Source: Bradyrhizobium sp. WSM3983
GTDB lineage: Bacteria; Pseudomonadota; Alphaproteobacteria; Rhizobiales; Xanthobacteraceae
Direction of reading: 5' to 3'
Assembly (NCBI RefSeq): GCF_000473045.1
Contig: NZ_AXAY01000010.1
Coordinates: forward strand, 124,001 to 188,000
DNA: 64,000 bases
Numbering within the stretch: the first letter of the stretch is position 1; each line of letters begins with the position of its first letter. Of this stretch, positions 8,420 through 16,736 are shown piece after piece. The translations under genes were made by a program, and so were the position numbers. The notes under the pieces were generated by a model. The model was given only the letters and a program-made list of their open reading frames with translations, was not told where the DNA came from and searched no databases.

Positions 8420-9095
8420 CTTTGACATGTTTGCTTCTGGATGTTGCTGGCGTGGCGCAGCCCTTGGGCAGCTGCTGTCCCATGGTTCCGACGCACGCTC
8501 GATGCGCATATGGCTGAAGGCAGCGACTGGCGCAGTGTCGTCGATGCCATTCGTCCTTATACCCAGCATACCCAGCGCATCTGGCGCGAGCTCTCGGTGC
8601 CGTCGCGGCGACACTTTCTCGAACATGCGCGCGCCTGGTGGGACGTTCGTCGTCATCGCATGGCCCCCGAAGGTGGAGGTCCGGATCGCAAGCGCCCTTG
8701 CCGAGCGGAAATTGAAGATCATGGCAGCGAAGCTGGTCGTCCTGACGCCAAACGAAGACGGGGTATCGGTTCAATATCGCCCCTGCGGCGAGCGCGACGT
8801 CCGCGGGATGCAGGTCCGGGCCGTCGTGGACTGCACGGGCGTGGGGGAGGATCCACGCGCGAGCGCGAATCCCGTGGTGCGCATCCGGCTGAAGGAAGGC
8901 CGGGCGCATATCGATCCGCTGGGGATCGGGATCGACGTCAGTGTCGATTGCGCGATCATTGATGGGAACGGATTGCCCTCGCATCGGCTTTTCGCCGTTG
9001 GGCCTCTGACGCGTGCAGCCTTCTGGGAAATCATCGCGATTCCCAACATTCGCAATCAATGTGCCGAATTGGCCGCGCGCCTCGCTCGCGCCTGA
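8420..9095 (+). pseudogene. FAD/NAD(P)-binding protein remnant, truncated and frameshifted
   Basis: Two reading frames together give the C-terminal part of an FAD/NAD(P)-binding (YdhS/HI0933-like) protein. The first frame gives GSDWRSVVDAIRPYTQ and then RRHFLEHARAWWDVRRHRMAPE, ending near 8670. A second frame continues exactly with VEVRIASALAERK, then VRAVVDCTGVGED and HRLFAVGPLTRAAFWEIIAI to the stop at 9095. One extra base at about 8670-8672 (GAAGGTGGAG, expected GAGGTGGAG) explains the switch. A short tandem duplication (TACCCAGCA/TACCCAGCG) lies near 8560-8580. The N-terminal FAD-binding half is missing. No functional product is expected. Confidence 0.75.
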
Positions 9096-9177
9096 GCTAT
9101 CCCCAGCTGCCTGGGGCGAAAACTGTGTTCTTCGTCAATCGATGATATGACGATCATCTTTCTGGCCGGAGGAAACC

Positions 9178-9540
9178 GTGTTCTTCGTTCGATCCAAGCC
9201 GCTCGGCATCATGGCGCTGCCGCTGAATTTCCTGATCGGCCTCGGCGTACTCGGCTCCCTCCTGCTCATGACGCGATTCGTCAGGCTTGGTCGCGCGCTG
9301 CTGGTCCTGTCTGCCGTGATGCTCCGGTATGCGGGTTCGCACCGGTCGGAAACCTGCCGCTCTATCCGCTGGAGTCTCGCTTCCCGGCCTGGAGCCCGTC
9401 CCAAGCCGCCCCGGATGGCATCATCGTTCTCCGTGCATCGATCGATGTCGATCTGTCTGCGGCTCATGGTACGCTGGTCGTATCGACCGAGCGAAATGCG
9501 GCCCCTACGACCGCTGGCGTTCAATGCTCATCGTAGGGCG
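9178..9540 (+). pseudogene. YdcF/SanA-like (DUF218) membrane protein remnant
   Basis: Starts like an intact gene: GGAGGAAAC at 9168-9176 before GTG 9178, then FFVRSKPLGIMALPLNFL and a membrane segment typical of YdcF-family proteins. Near 9322-9330 the homology jumps to another frame, which reads CGFAPVGNLPLYPLESRFPAW then APDGIIVL and ASIDVDLSAAHGT, the start of the DUF218 catalytic domain. It then degenerates and stops at about 9536, overlapping the end of the opposite reductase gene. The remainder of the enzyme domain is missing. It lies directly beside another dead gene. Confidence 0.7.
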
Positions 9541-10450
9541 TCGGATCGCCATGCATTTCCCTGATCATTGTTTGCCAGTCGGGTGCATGGAATCCGGTTC
9601 GCTTGGCGAAGTTGCTGCCATCAAGCCTGCGATCACAGAAAAACTTATCATCGCGATCGAGGGTCACGCCGAGCCCGTATTGAGCGTTCACGATCTGCAA
9701 AAGCTCGTATTTGCTGATCGGATCCGAGGCAACGTGCCAAACGCCGTCGACGTCCGGATGTTCCGTAATCAATTTTCCGACCAGATCCGACATGGCACTG
9801 GTCGTGAGACCGGTATAGAGAGCGCCGGCGAATCCCTTCGCGTGCCCGCCGCGTTGCGACATGAACCATTCGATCAGACTGGAGCGTCCGCGCAGTTCCC
9901 TGCCGACGATGGACGACCGAATGGTCAGGCAGCCGGGCCCCGAAACTTCGCCCAGCAGCTTGCTGCGTCCGTACAGATCCTCGGCATCGGTCGGCGAGTC
10001 TTCTGAAAACGGACCTTTCCGGCCGGCGAACACACAATCGGTGCTGAATTGTATCATGCGAGCCCCGCGCTTCCGGCAGAGTGCTGCGGCTCTGTGTGGA
10101 AGCATCGCGTTGGCGGCAATCGAAGTAATGGCATCCTTTGCCAGATCGGTCTGCTTGATGACGCCGACCGCATTGATCACGAGATCAGGATTTGCCATCT
10201 CGATCGCGGCCTGGAGGGCCGCGTCCTGCAGAACATCTACATTCGGCTGGATCTGGTGTGCGCCAGCCAGGGCCAGACGGGCCGCGGGCGTGTCAGGAAT
10301 CGACGACGAACGAATCGTTCCGGAAACCTGAAAGCCCTGCGCCGCCAGCCTCTGGACAAGCTTGTGCCCGAGCATACCGGTCGCCCCGAGCACGAGCACG
10401 TGCGGGACGCGGCGAGCCGTAAGTGAATCAGGCGGCAATTCCGGTGACAT
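9521..10450 (-). CDS. RmlD-like nucleotide-sugar reductase (SDR family)
   Basis: 309-residue extended short-chain dehydrogenase. Motifs: NAD(P)-binding GATGMLGHKLVQRL near residue 21, NAVGVIKQT, the catalytic serine region QFSTDCVFAG, and YGRSK as the YxxxK pair. The layout resembles RmlD (dTDP-4-dehydrorhamnose reductase) and the related FnlB/WbjC reductases. Given the neighbouring C2-epimerase at 12058, a role in making a deoxy-amino sugar such as L-FucNAc is plausible; this is inference, and a dehydratase partner is not seen in the island. Its 3' end overlaps a dead gene, consistent with an insertion boundary. Confidence 0.8.
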   Translation of the reverse strand: MSPELPPDSLTARRVPHVLVLGATGMLGHKLVQRLAAQGFQVSGTIRSSSIPDTPAARLALAGAHQIQPNVDVLQDAALQAAIEMANPDLVINAVGVIKQTDLAKDAITSIAANAMLPHRAAALCRKRGARMIQFSTDCVFAGRKGPFSEDSPTDAEDLYGRSKLLGEVSGPGCLTIRSSIVGRELRGRSSLIEWFMSQRGGHAKGFAGALYTGLTTSAMSDLVGKLITEHPDVDGVWHVASDPISKYELLQIVNAQYGLGVTLDRDDKFFCDRRLDGSNFAKRTGFHAPDWQTMIREMHGDPTPYDEH

Positions 10451-10734
10451 TCTTCATTTCCACTCACGATTAACGTGGCCGAGTATCTCAGCGGATGGCA
10501 TCTATCTCACCGGTCTGTCAAGAAAATCCGGATTTCGCGAGGGCGGGCCCGGACCGAAGGCTGGTCGATGTGTCATTTCCCGTCCGCTCAGTGGTTCGGT
10601 CCCGCTTGACAAGTTCGAGCCATCAGGCGCACGGCTGGTGCATAGGGCTTGCTGGCTATAAAATTCGCCAACTGCCGCGCAACTGGACCTAATCTCGGGG
10701 CTCGCCCCCATCAAGTAGGACCTCGACAGTCGTT

Positions 10735-12021
10735 ATGGAAAGATTGCATCCGATTGACCCCCAGAATGGCCGATGTGCATTTTGTGAGGCAGAGGGTCTG
10801 GTAGAAGTCATTGATTTCGGCGACGTGGCGCTCGCCGGCGGGTTCTTGAAGGAAGAAGCGTTCGCCAGGGAATCGAAATTCCGGCTGCGGGTGTGTTTCT
10901 GCCCGAGCTGCTACGCGGTCCAGGTTCCCGACAAGGTCGATCCGAGCCTTCTCTTTGCCGACTATTTCTACTTCTCGTCGGCGATCCGGACGCTAAGGGA
11001 GCATTTCAACGACTACGCGACGGAGGTGGTGGCGCGATTTGTCACGCCGCGCCATGCCACGGTGCTCGAATTCGGTTGCAATGACGGCATCCTCCTGAAG
11101 CCGCTGGCGGATCAGGGTATCGCCAATCTCATCGGCGTCGATCCTGCGCTCAATATTCTGAAGACGATCGACGATCCGAGAATCAACACGGTACATGGCT
11201 TCTTCAACGAATCGCTCGCCGAGGAGTTGATCGGGCGTTTCGGCAAGGCCGATCTGGTTCTCGCCAACAATGTGTTCGCGCACATTCCTGACATCAACGG
11301 CGTGACGCGGGCGGTAGAGAAAATCCTGAAGGACGACGGCGTCTTTGTCTTCGAGGTGCACTATCTCGGCAAGATCATCCAGGATCTCCAGTACGACATG
11401 ATCTATCACGAGCACCTGTATTATTACTCCCTGCTTGCGGTCGAAAATCATTTTGCCCGTCACGGCATGACAGTCTTCGACATCAAGCCGATACCGATCC
11501 ACGGCGGCTCGATGCGTTACTATGTCTGCAAGAAGAACAGTTTCCACGCCAAGGACATCTCGGTCCGCGTGCACAATCTGCGGAACGAGGAGCGGGCGCT
11601 TGGCTATGACCGTGCGGAGACTTATACGACCTTTGCCGCAAACTGCGCCGACCGTCGCGAAAGGCTGATGGATCTGCTTACGCGGCTGCGCACAAAGGGC
11701 CGTACGATCGCCGGATACGGCGCGTCCGGCCGTGCCAACACCATTATCCAGTATTGCGGGATCGGGCGCGAACACCTCGAATACATGATTGACGATGCGC
11801 CCGCAAAGCATGGCTATTCGACGCCTGGTTCGCATGTCATGATCCGCAGCAACGACGTGCTGCGTACGGATCCTCCGGATTATCTGCTGATCTTTGCCTG
11901 GAGTTTCTTCAACGAAATTGCGGCGAAGAGCGCAGACTACGTCGCGCAAGGCGGCCGGTTGATGGTACCGCTTCCCGATGTGCGGATAACGTTCTATCCG
12001 ACGTCGGATGACCTGCTCTAG
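10735..12021 (+). CDS. SAM-dependent sugar C-methyltransferase (NovU/TylC3 type)
   Basis: 428 residues with the three-part plan of C-3/C-5 sugar methyltransferases. There is an N-terminal zinc-binding segment (CAFC about 14-17, CFCPSC about 54-59). A SAM-binding Rossmann domain has motif I VLEFGCNDGILLKPL near residue 105. The C-terminal domain contains GYGASGRANTI and a final DYLLIFAWSFFNEI. The motif YHEHLYYYS is typical of the family. It probably adds a methyl group to a nucleotide-linked keto-deoxysugar. It is transcribed divergently from the reductase at 9521 and is followed 36 bases later by the epimerase. Confidence 0.85.
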   Translation: MERLHPIDPQNGRCAFCEAEGLVEVIDFGDVALAGGFLKEEAFARESKFRLRVCFCPSCYAVQVPDKVDPSLLFADYFYFSSAIRTLREHFNDYATEVVARFVTPRHATVLEFGCNDGILLKPLADQGIANLIGVDPALNILKTIDDPRINTVHGFFNESLAEELIGRFGKADLVLANNVFAHIPDINGVTRAVEKILKDDGVFVFEVHYLGKIIQDLQYDMIYHEHLYYYSLLAVENHFARHGMTVFDIKPIPIHGGSMRYYVCKKNSFHAKDISVRVHNLRNEERALGYDRAETYTTFAANCADRRERLMDLLTRLRTKGRTIAGYGASGRANTIIQYCGIGREHLEYMIDDAPAKHGYSTPGSHVMIRSNDVLRTDPPDYLLIFAWSFFNEIAAKSADYVAQGGRLMVPLPDVRITFYPTSDDLL

Positions 12022-12057
12022 AAAAACTAAATTGCCCGGTAAAAGTCGGAGACTAGA

Positions 12058-13140
12058 ATGAAAGTTATGTCGATTTTCGGCACGCGGCCGGAAATGATCA
12101 AGATGTGGTCGACGTTCAAAAAGCTCGATGCCCTGAACTTCGAGCACATCATGGTTCACACCGGCCAGAATTTCACGCCGGAGCTCAAGGATTTCTTCTT
12201 CCGCGATCTCGAGCTGCGCGAGCCGGACCATCAGCTCAATATCGACACCTCGAGCTATTCGCGCGAAGTCGCCGACGTGATCATCAAGTCCGATCAGTTG
12301 TTCGAACAGCACAAGCCGGACGCCCTGCTGATCCTCGGCGATACGTTCAGCGGACTGTCGGTGATGCCGGCGGCACAGCGCGGCATCAAGATATTCCACA
12401 TGGAAGCCGGGCTACGCGCTTGGGACAAGCGGATGCCGGAGCAGCGCAACCGCATCCTGATCGACCACATGAGCAACATCTTGCTGCCATTCAATACCTA
12501 TCATCGAGAGAATCTTCTCCGTGAGAACATTCATCCCTCGAAGATATTCCTGTCCGGCAATCCGACTTTCGAGGTGATGCGTCACTTCCTGCCGCAGATC
12601 CAGGCTTGCGACGTTCTCAAGCGCATGAACCTGTCGCCGAAGGGCTACATTCTGGTCACCGCGCATCGCAGCGAGAACGTCGACAATCCGGTCTATCTCG
12701 CGCGCCTGTTCGAGGCCTTCGGGGAGATGGCGCGCCGCTTCAAGCGTGAGGTGATTTATCCCATGCACCCGCGCACCAAGAGCAAGCTAAAGGACATCAA
12801 GATCGCAGACGGTGTTCGCGTCATGGCGCCGCTCGGATTTTACGATTTCAACAAGCTACTCTCAGAGAGCTTCTGTGTGCTTTCGGATTCCGGCACCGCC
12901 CCGGAAGAGGCGTTGTTCTACAAGGTACCATGCGTCAGCCTGCGCATGACCACGGAACGACCGGAGACTGTCGAGGCTGGCGCCGTCGTGGTCGGCGGCA
13001 TGGAAGTGTCCAACCTTGTGGACGCAGTGGAGACGGTGACCGGTCAGGATTGGCAGGTACGCTACGACTTCAACGAGAACTTCGCGGCGTCTTCGGTTGT
13101 GGTCAACTGCATCCGCAGCCAGATCACCAACTGGTTCTGA
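12058..13140 (+). CDS. UDP-N-acetylglucosamine 2-epimerase family (WecB/FnlC-like)
   Basis: 360-residue GT-B-fold epimerase. It begins MKVMSIFGTRPEMIKM and contains HMEAGLRAWDKRMPEQRNR, LVTAHRSENVDN and SDSGTAPEEA, all hallmark WecB-family segments. The wording around RMPEQRNRILIDHMSN and NPTFEV resembles the FnlC/WbjD branch, which acts on UDP-2-acetamido-deoxy-talose, more than classic WecB; this is a tentative subfamily call. GGAG lies upstream of the ATG. It acts in the cytoplasm, supplying a nucleotide sugar to the glycan assembled by the nearby glycosyltransferases. Confidence 0.88.
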   Translation: MKVMSIFGTRPEMIKMWSTFKKLDALNFEHIMVHTGQNFTPELKDFFFRDLELREPDHQLNIDTSSYSREVADVIIKSDQLFEQHKPDALLILGDTFSGLSVMPAAQRGIKIFHMEAGLRAWDKRMPEQRNRILIDHMSNILLPFNTYHRENLLRENIHPSKIFLSGNPTFEVMRHFLPQIQACDVLKRMNLSPKGYILVTAHRSENVDNPVYLARLFEAFGEMARRFKREVIYPMHPRTKSKLKDIKIADGVRVMAPLGFYDFNKLLSESFCVLSDSGTAPEEALFYKVPCVSLRMTTERPETVEAGAVVVGGMEVSNLVDAVETVTGQDWQVRYDFNENFAASSVVVNCIRSQITNWF

Positions 13141-13169
13141 GCGGGCTGAAGACGGGCGCCGAACGGGTT

Positions 13170-13192
13170 GCCGGCCTCGATGGGAGGCCGGC
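13170..13192. terminator. Hairpin between convergent genes
   Basis: Perfect 9-base stem GCCGGCCTC/GAGGCCGGC with a five-base loop between the epimerase gene and the oppositely oriented glycosyltransferase gene. There is no strong T-run on either side, so termination is an inference from position and stem strength. Confidence 0.4.
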
Positions 13193-13240
13193 TATCCCTG
13201 GCCATGGATGCTGGAGACGGGGTGACGGTCTCCGGCGACA

Positions 13241-14053
13241 TCATCTTTTGAAGATGTAATGGAGATAGCGCCAGTAGATGCTCCACTGGTAGGTGAATTT
13301 CGACTCCGATCCCTCCTCTTGTCTCACGGTCAGGATGTAGGGCACTTCGGCGAAGCTGAAGCCCATCTTGCCCGCAAGATAGATCTCCTCGATCAGGACG
13401 ATGAAGCCTCGCTCTGTTGTCGGGATTCTGGCCCAGGCCTGCGTACGGATCGCGCGAAAGCCGTTCGTAAAGTCGGTGATTGGCAGGCCCATCACCATCC
13501 GGGCAAGCAGATTTCCCGCACGAGAAATCCAGTAGCGCTGCCAGGAAACGCCTTTGACTGTGCCCCCCTTATCGTACCGGGTCGCCTTCACCAGATCGAT
13601 ACGGTGCCGCATGGGTTCGAAGAAGTTGGCGATGAAATGCGGCGCCTGCGTTCCGTCCGCATCCATGACCAGCGCGTATTCGAAACCATTTTCGGCCGCG
13701 ACCCTGCAAAGGGTCCGCTGGGCTGCGCCGTAACCGCCGTTCTGAGCATGGCGATCGAGAATGAGCGAGGGGAACTTGCGCTGGAGCTGAAGCAGGATCT
13801 CCCAGGTCTTGTCGCTGCTGCCGTCGTCGACGGCAATGATCGCCGTGCGCGTGGGGACCGTGCTCAGGAATGAAGAAATGTTCGTCACGCAGTTTTCGAT
13901 CGCGGCCGCCTCATTGTAGGTGGGCAGCGCAATACAAAAGCTCGGCAGCTTTTCTGCACTCTCCGCTGGGTGGGAGCTCGCAGCAACGGACGAGGTGTCG
14001 GCGGGGTCTTGCAAGTGCAGATCTCCAACAGGGCTGACCGATACAGGATCCAC
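13241..14053 (-). CDS. Family 2 glycosyltransferase (dolichol-phosphate-mannose-synthase-like)
   Basis: 270-residue GT2 enzyme. The GT-A fold starts at about residue 38 (FCIALPTYNEAAAIE), with AVDDGSSDKTWEI as the first acidic motif, MDADGTQ as the metal-binding DxD-type motif, and TDFTNGFRAIR near the acceptor site. There are no clear membrane helices, so it probably works at the inner face of the membrane with a lipid-phosphate acceptor. Start is GTG 14053, whose first base is the last base of the upstream TAG (TAGTG overlap), implying coupling with the short fragment upstream. The first ~35 residues are low-complexity and may reflect a re-made 5' end. Confidence 0.82.
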   Translation of the reverse strand: MDPVSVSPVGDLHLQDPADTSSVAASSHPAESAEKLPSFCIALPTYNEAAAIENCVTNISSFLSTVPTRTAIIAVDDGSSDKTWEILLQLQRKFPSLILDRHAQNGGYGAAQRTLCRVAAENGFEYALVMDADGTQAPHFIANFFEPMRHRIDLVKATRYDKGGTVKGVSWQRYWISRAGNLLARMVMGLPITDFTNGFRAIRTQAWARIPTTERGFIVLIEEIYLAGKMGFSFAEVPYILTVRQEEGSESKFTYQWSIYWRYLHYIFKR

Positions 14054-14379
14054 TATCCGGCCAGCCGGACCTGTGCAGAAGCGCCGTCAGCGGCCCTTCC
14101 CATCATGGCCGCCGGCCGCGGATCAATCCACTGCCGGAATAGAACGAGACAAAGCAGGACGGCAAGCCCAATGATCGAGAATATCTTGCCTGTCAAGAAT
14201 GTCCGGGGGTATAGCGTCTCGACGACATGCTTGCCGGGGTCCAGCAGCACGCCACGGAAGGCCTGATTGACGTGGCCAAGATAGTATTCCCTTTCCTGAC
14301 TCCTGTGGTCGTTCTGCACCACGGCCTTCCGAGCCGTCCCCTCAAGTTTGCTTAGCAAGAGCAGAGCATTGTCCCACAT
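14053..14379 (-). pseudogene. C-terminal fragment of a YfhO-like membrane protein
   Basis: A 108-codon frame whose second half looks like the end of a much larger membrane protein. HVNQAFRGVLLDPGKHVVET then LYPRTFLTGK is the typical terminal beta-domain of YfhO/glycan-assembly membrane proteins, followed by one membrane helix (IFSIIGLAVLLCLVLF) and a short tail. The first 30 residues have no such resemblance. YfhO-type proteins are usually far longer, so this is most likely a truncated remnant left by rearrangement upstream of the glycosyltransferase. It could still be translated as a one-helix peptide. Confidence 0.45.
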
Positions 14380-14425
14380 TGCGCGACATGCTGGTTCCGT
14401 AGGTTAACGATTGCTCGATTAGAGG

Positions 14426-16276
14426 GTGTGGTGTACGGATCGACAACTTTTACAAAAAAGCGGGCTGACAGACGTGTTATCGGGACTGTGGATATCGGGC
14501 AGGGCAACCAAAGCACTGAGCTACCTGCTGCTAGCCTTGGTTGCTTATGTGATCATTGTGACGAGAGTCGGAGATTGGAATATCCGACTGGCAATGGTGT
14601 CTGGTGACGACAGCCTAGAAGCAATTTCGATTTATTTCGCGCGCGAAAGCGAATTCTCCGCGGACGTATTTATGCAGGCGTGGGCGCCGATCTCGCTGGC
14701 CTCAGCCGTCTCTTGGATTCCGGCCCTCACCTACAAGTTTCTCCACGTTCACCCGATATTATTCTTCAAAATCTTCACCGTCTGGCAGACTGTTGGGTTG
14801 GCGTTGGCCATGTTCCATTTCTCGTCCGCCGTTACGAGATCGCATTTATTGGCTTGGCTCACAGCGGCCATGACGATCTGCTGGAATCCACAGTTCTGGA
14901 ATCTCTCTTTAATTGGCGGACTCGAATGGATGCCTTATGCCAATTGGATTGCACTTCCGTTTCTGGTTTTCGCCTTTTCGTCTGCATATCGGGGGGAGCG
15001 GTTTCGCAGCTACGTTTCGCTTTTGATCGGAGCGATGATACATCCAATCATGGGTATGCTGGCTACCGCCATCGTCGTTCCGTTTGTGGCTTATGATAGC
15101 GTCGCGACCCGAAATTTCCGGCTGTTCGTCGAACCTGCCATAGCATCGGTCGTCATCGCAGCGTCCGCGGCCGTGCCGATGATACTATCAACGCGCGGTG
15201 TAAGTTTTGTCTCAGCCGATCAGACCGCGTCGCTTCTGGCCAACCAACATGTGCGCCCTTGGGGTGCAGAGTATCCATACGGCATTTCTTCGCTTCTTAG
15301 CTCGGCGCTTTGCATTGCCAGCCTGGTGACATTGGCCAACACCAGGGACCGATTTTTCATCGTAGCTCTGATAATGTCATCTGCCATGACGGCGGTACAT
15401 TTTTTGGCCGTTTTATTCTTGATCCCTCCGGTGATGTCGGTGATCGCGAGCCGCTCAATCATTCTGCTGGTGCTCGTTTCTCTACCTTTTGTCGCATCAA
15501 GCTTCTGGAAAGCTATTCAGACCGGGAACCCAGTTAAGATTCTTGCCGTTTCGCTCGCTCTGTTTCGAACGAATGCGATCACACTGATTGCCGCTACAAC
15601 AGCTGTGCGTGGCGGAAAAGTTGGCGCCATCGTTGGCGCCGTTATCTCTGTTGCGGTCGTAATTAGTGAAGTTTACCCATTTCTAGTACCGGCGTTCGGG
15701 GCCGCCGCGCCGTGGCTGCTCGCATTTCAAAATCTGATTTCGTTTTCCTGGGGCGCGATCGGTGTAGGTTTAGCCGGCGCGATTCTCGCGTCGCTATCCG
15801 TCCCGCGAATCGGAGGCGCCATGATTGTCGCGGCAATGCTCTCGTCGGCGACGCTCGGGGCATATAGAACCAAGCTTTACGTCTCAAATGGCAAATACGC
15901 GGATTACGCAGCTGCTCAGCTGTGGGCCCGCGACAATACTGCTCCCGGGGCTGCCTTTACTCTGCTGCAAACCGTGCCCGAGCTATCATGGCGAAGCTTA
16001 TCGGAGCGGCCTGTCGTGTCGGCCACCGGGGTCTTCACCGTTTACCGTCTGACGACGGCCGCGAACGATTACAACAAACGACTGGCCGACTTTCAAAGAA
16101 AACGGACGACGGCGGCAAGCCTGGGTAACCTGCAAGAACTAGATGAGAACTATTGGCGTGCTTTTGCCGAGGAATTTGGCGTCGATTATCTGGTCAGGCC
16201 GATTGGCTGGCCGGCGCTGGCTTTTCCCGAGGCATATCAAAACTTATCTTTCCGAATCTACCAGATCAGGCGATGA
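14426..16276 (+). CDS. Large multi-pass membrane protein of the glycan island, function unknown
   Basis: About 616 residues with roughly 12 hydrophobic segments between residues 30 and 470, then a soluble C-terminal domain (AQLWARDNTAPGAAFTLLQT; FAEEFGVDYLVRPIGWPAL). This layout is seen in uncharacterised polytopic proteins of polysaccharide loci (polymerase- or lipid-linked glycosyltransferase-like), but no diagnostic motif is visible. The start is uncertain: GTG 14426 gives the longest form; GTG 14474 (VLSGLW) also fits, and neither has a strong ribosome site. Base use is noticeably more AT-rich than in neighbouring genes (many AAT, ATT, TTT, ACG codons), suggesting acquisition from elsewhere. 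Confidence 0.65.
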   Translation: MWCTDRQLLQKSGLTDVLSGLWISGRATKALSYLLLALVAYVIIVTRVGDWNIRLAMVSGDDSLEAISIYFARESEFSADVFMQAWAPISLASAVSWIPALTYKFLHVHPILFFKIFTVWQTVGLALAMFHFSSAVTRSHLLAWLTAAMTICWNPQFWNLSLIGGLEWMPYANWIALPFLVFAFSSAYRGERFRSYVSLLIGAMIHPIMGMLATAIVVPFVAYDSVATRNFRLFVEPAIASVVIAASAAVPMILSTRGVSFVSADQTASLLANQHVRPWGAEYPYGISSLLSSALCIASLVTLANTRDRFFIVALIMSSAMTAVHFLAVLFLIPPVMSVIASRSIILLVLVSLPFVASSFWKAIQTGNPVKILAVSLALFRTNAITLIAATTAVRGGKVGAIVGAVISVAVVISEVYPFLVPAFGAAAPWLLAFQNLISFSWGAIGVGLAGAILASLSVPRIGGAMIVAAMLSSATLGAYRTKLYVSNGKYADYAAAQLWARDNTAPGAAFTLLQTVPELSWRSLSERPVVSATGVFTVYRLTTAANDYNKRLADFQRKRTTAASLGNLQELDENYWRAFAEEFGVDYLVRPIGWPALAFPEAYQNLSFRIYQIRR

Positions 16277-16478
16277 ATCATTGATTCTGGCGTCCCGATA
16301 GGTGCAGGAAATTCCAATCGAAGCCGCATCACCAGTGCTGCGTAGGTCGTTTCCCGCTGGACAATATCGCGACCGGCTTGGCTGAAACGACGGGTACGCA
16401 TCGCGACCTCCACGATGCCCGGGTCGCCGCGTCCTCATGCGACGGTATCTTCATGGCAAACGCAGGCAGGATTCTTTC

Positions 16479-16662
16479 ATGACTAATCACGTGCCGGTTT
16501 TCACCTCCTCATCCGCGACGGGCAGCTTCACCGAGTTCACCGATACCACCGATTTGACGACGCTGCAGCATACACGGCGCTGACCGCTGGCGGTGGCAGC
16601 ATCCTCATCGCTACCCAAGGCAACGAGACGATGATCGGCGGAGCCCGCAATGACGTTCTGAT
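16479..16662 (+). pseudogene. Fragment of a VCBS/RTX-type adhesin gene
   Basis: From ATG 16479 the frame reads MTNHVPVFTSSSATGSFTEF then TDTTDLTTLQ before a stop at about 16583. This resembles VCBS-domain entries of Bradyrhizobium surface proteins. Shortly after, another frame reads ATQGNETMIGGARNDVLM, like a decayed calcium-binding GGxGxD (RTX) repeat. Order and content suggest the two ends of a large secreted adhesin gene collapsed by deletion. No ribosome site of note. Confidence 0.4.
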
Positions 16663-16688
16663 GAGGCACCGGCTTTTGCGAATTGTGC

Positions 16689-16717
16689 GCGGGCTCCGCA
16701 AGGGCCCCCGCCTTTTT
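16689..16717 (+). terminator. Possible hairpin plus T-run
   Basis: GCGGG at 16689-16693 can pair with CCCGC at 16707-16711 (with an internal mismatch and two further GC pairs), followed by TTTTT at 16713-16717. It looks like a rho-independent terminator for rightward transcription, although the gene it would serve is debris. Confidence 0.3.
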
Positions 16718-16736
16718 GCGGGTCGGCCGCGGACGC

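Larger units (their letters stand above)
16277..16736. other. Gap with gene debris
   Basis: 460 bases between the membrane protein and the CoA-transferase. The only recognisable content is the VCBS/RTX-like debris at 16479-16662 and a possible hairpin at 16689-16717. The rest (16277-16478) shows no convincing gene, RNA or repeat. Confidence 0.5.
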
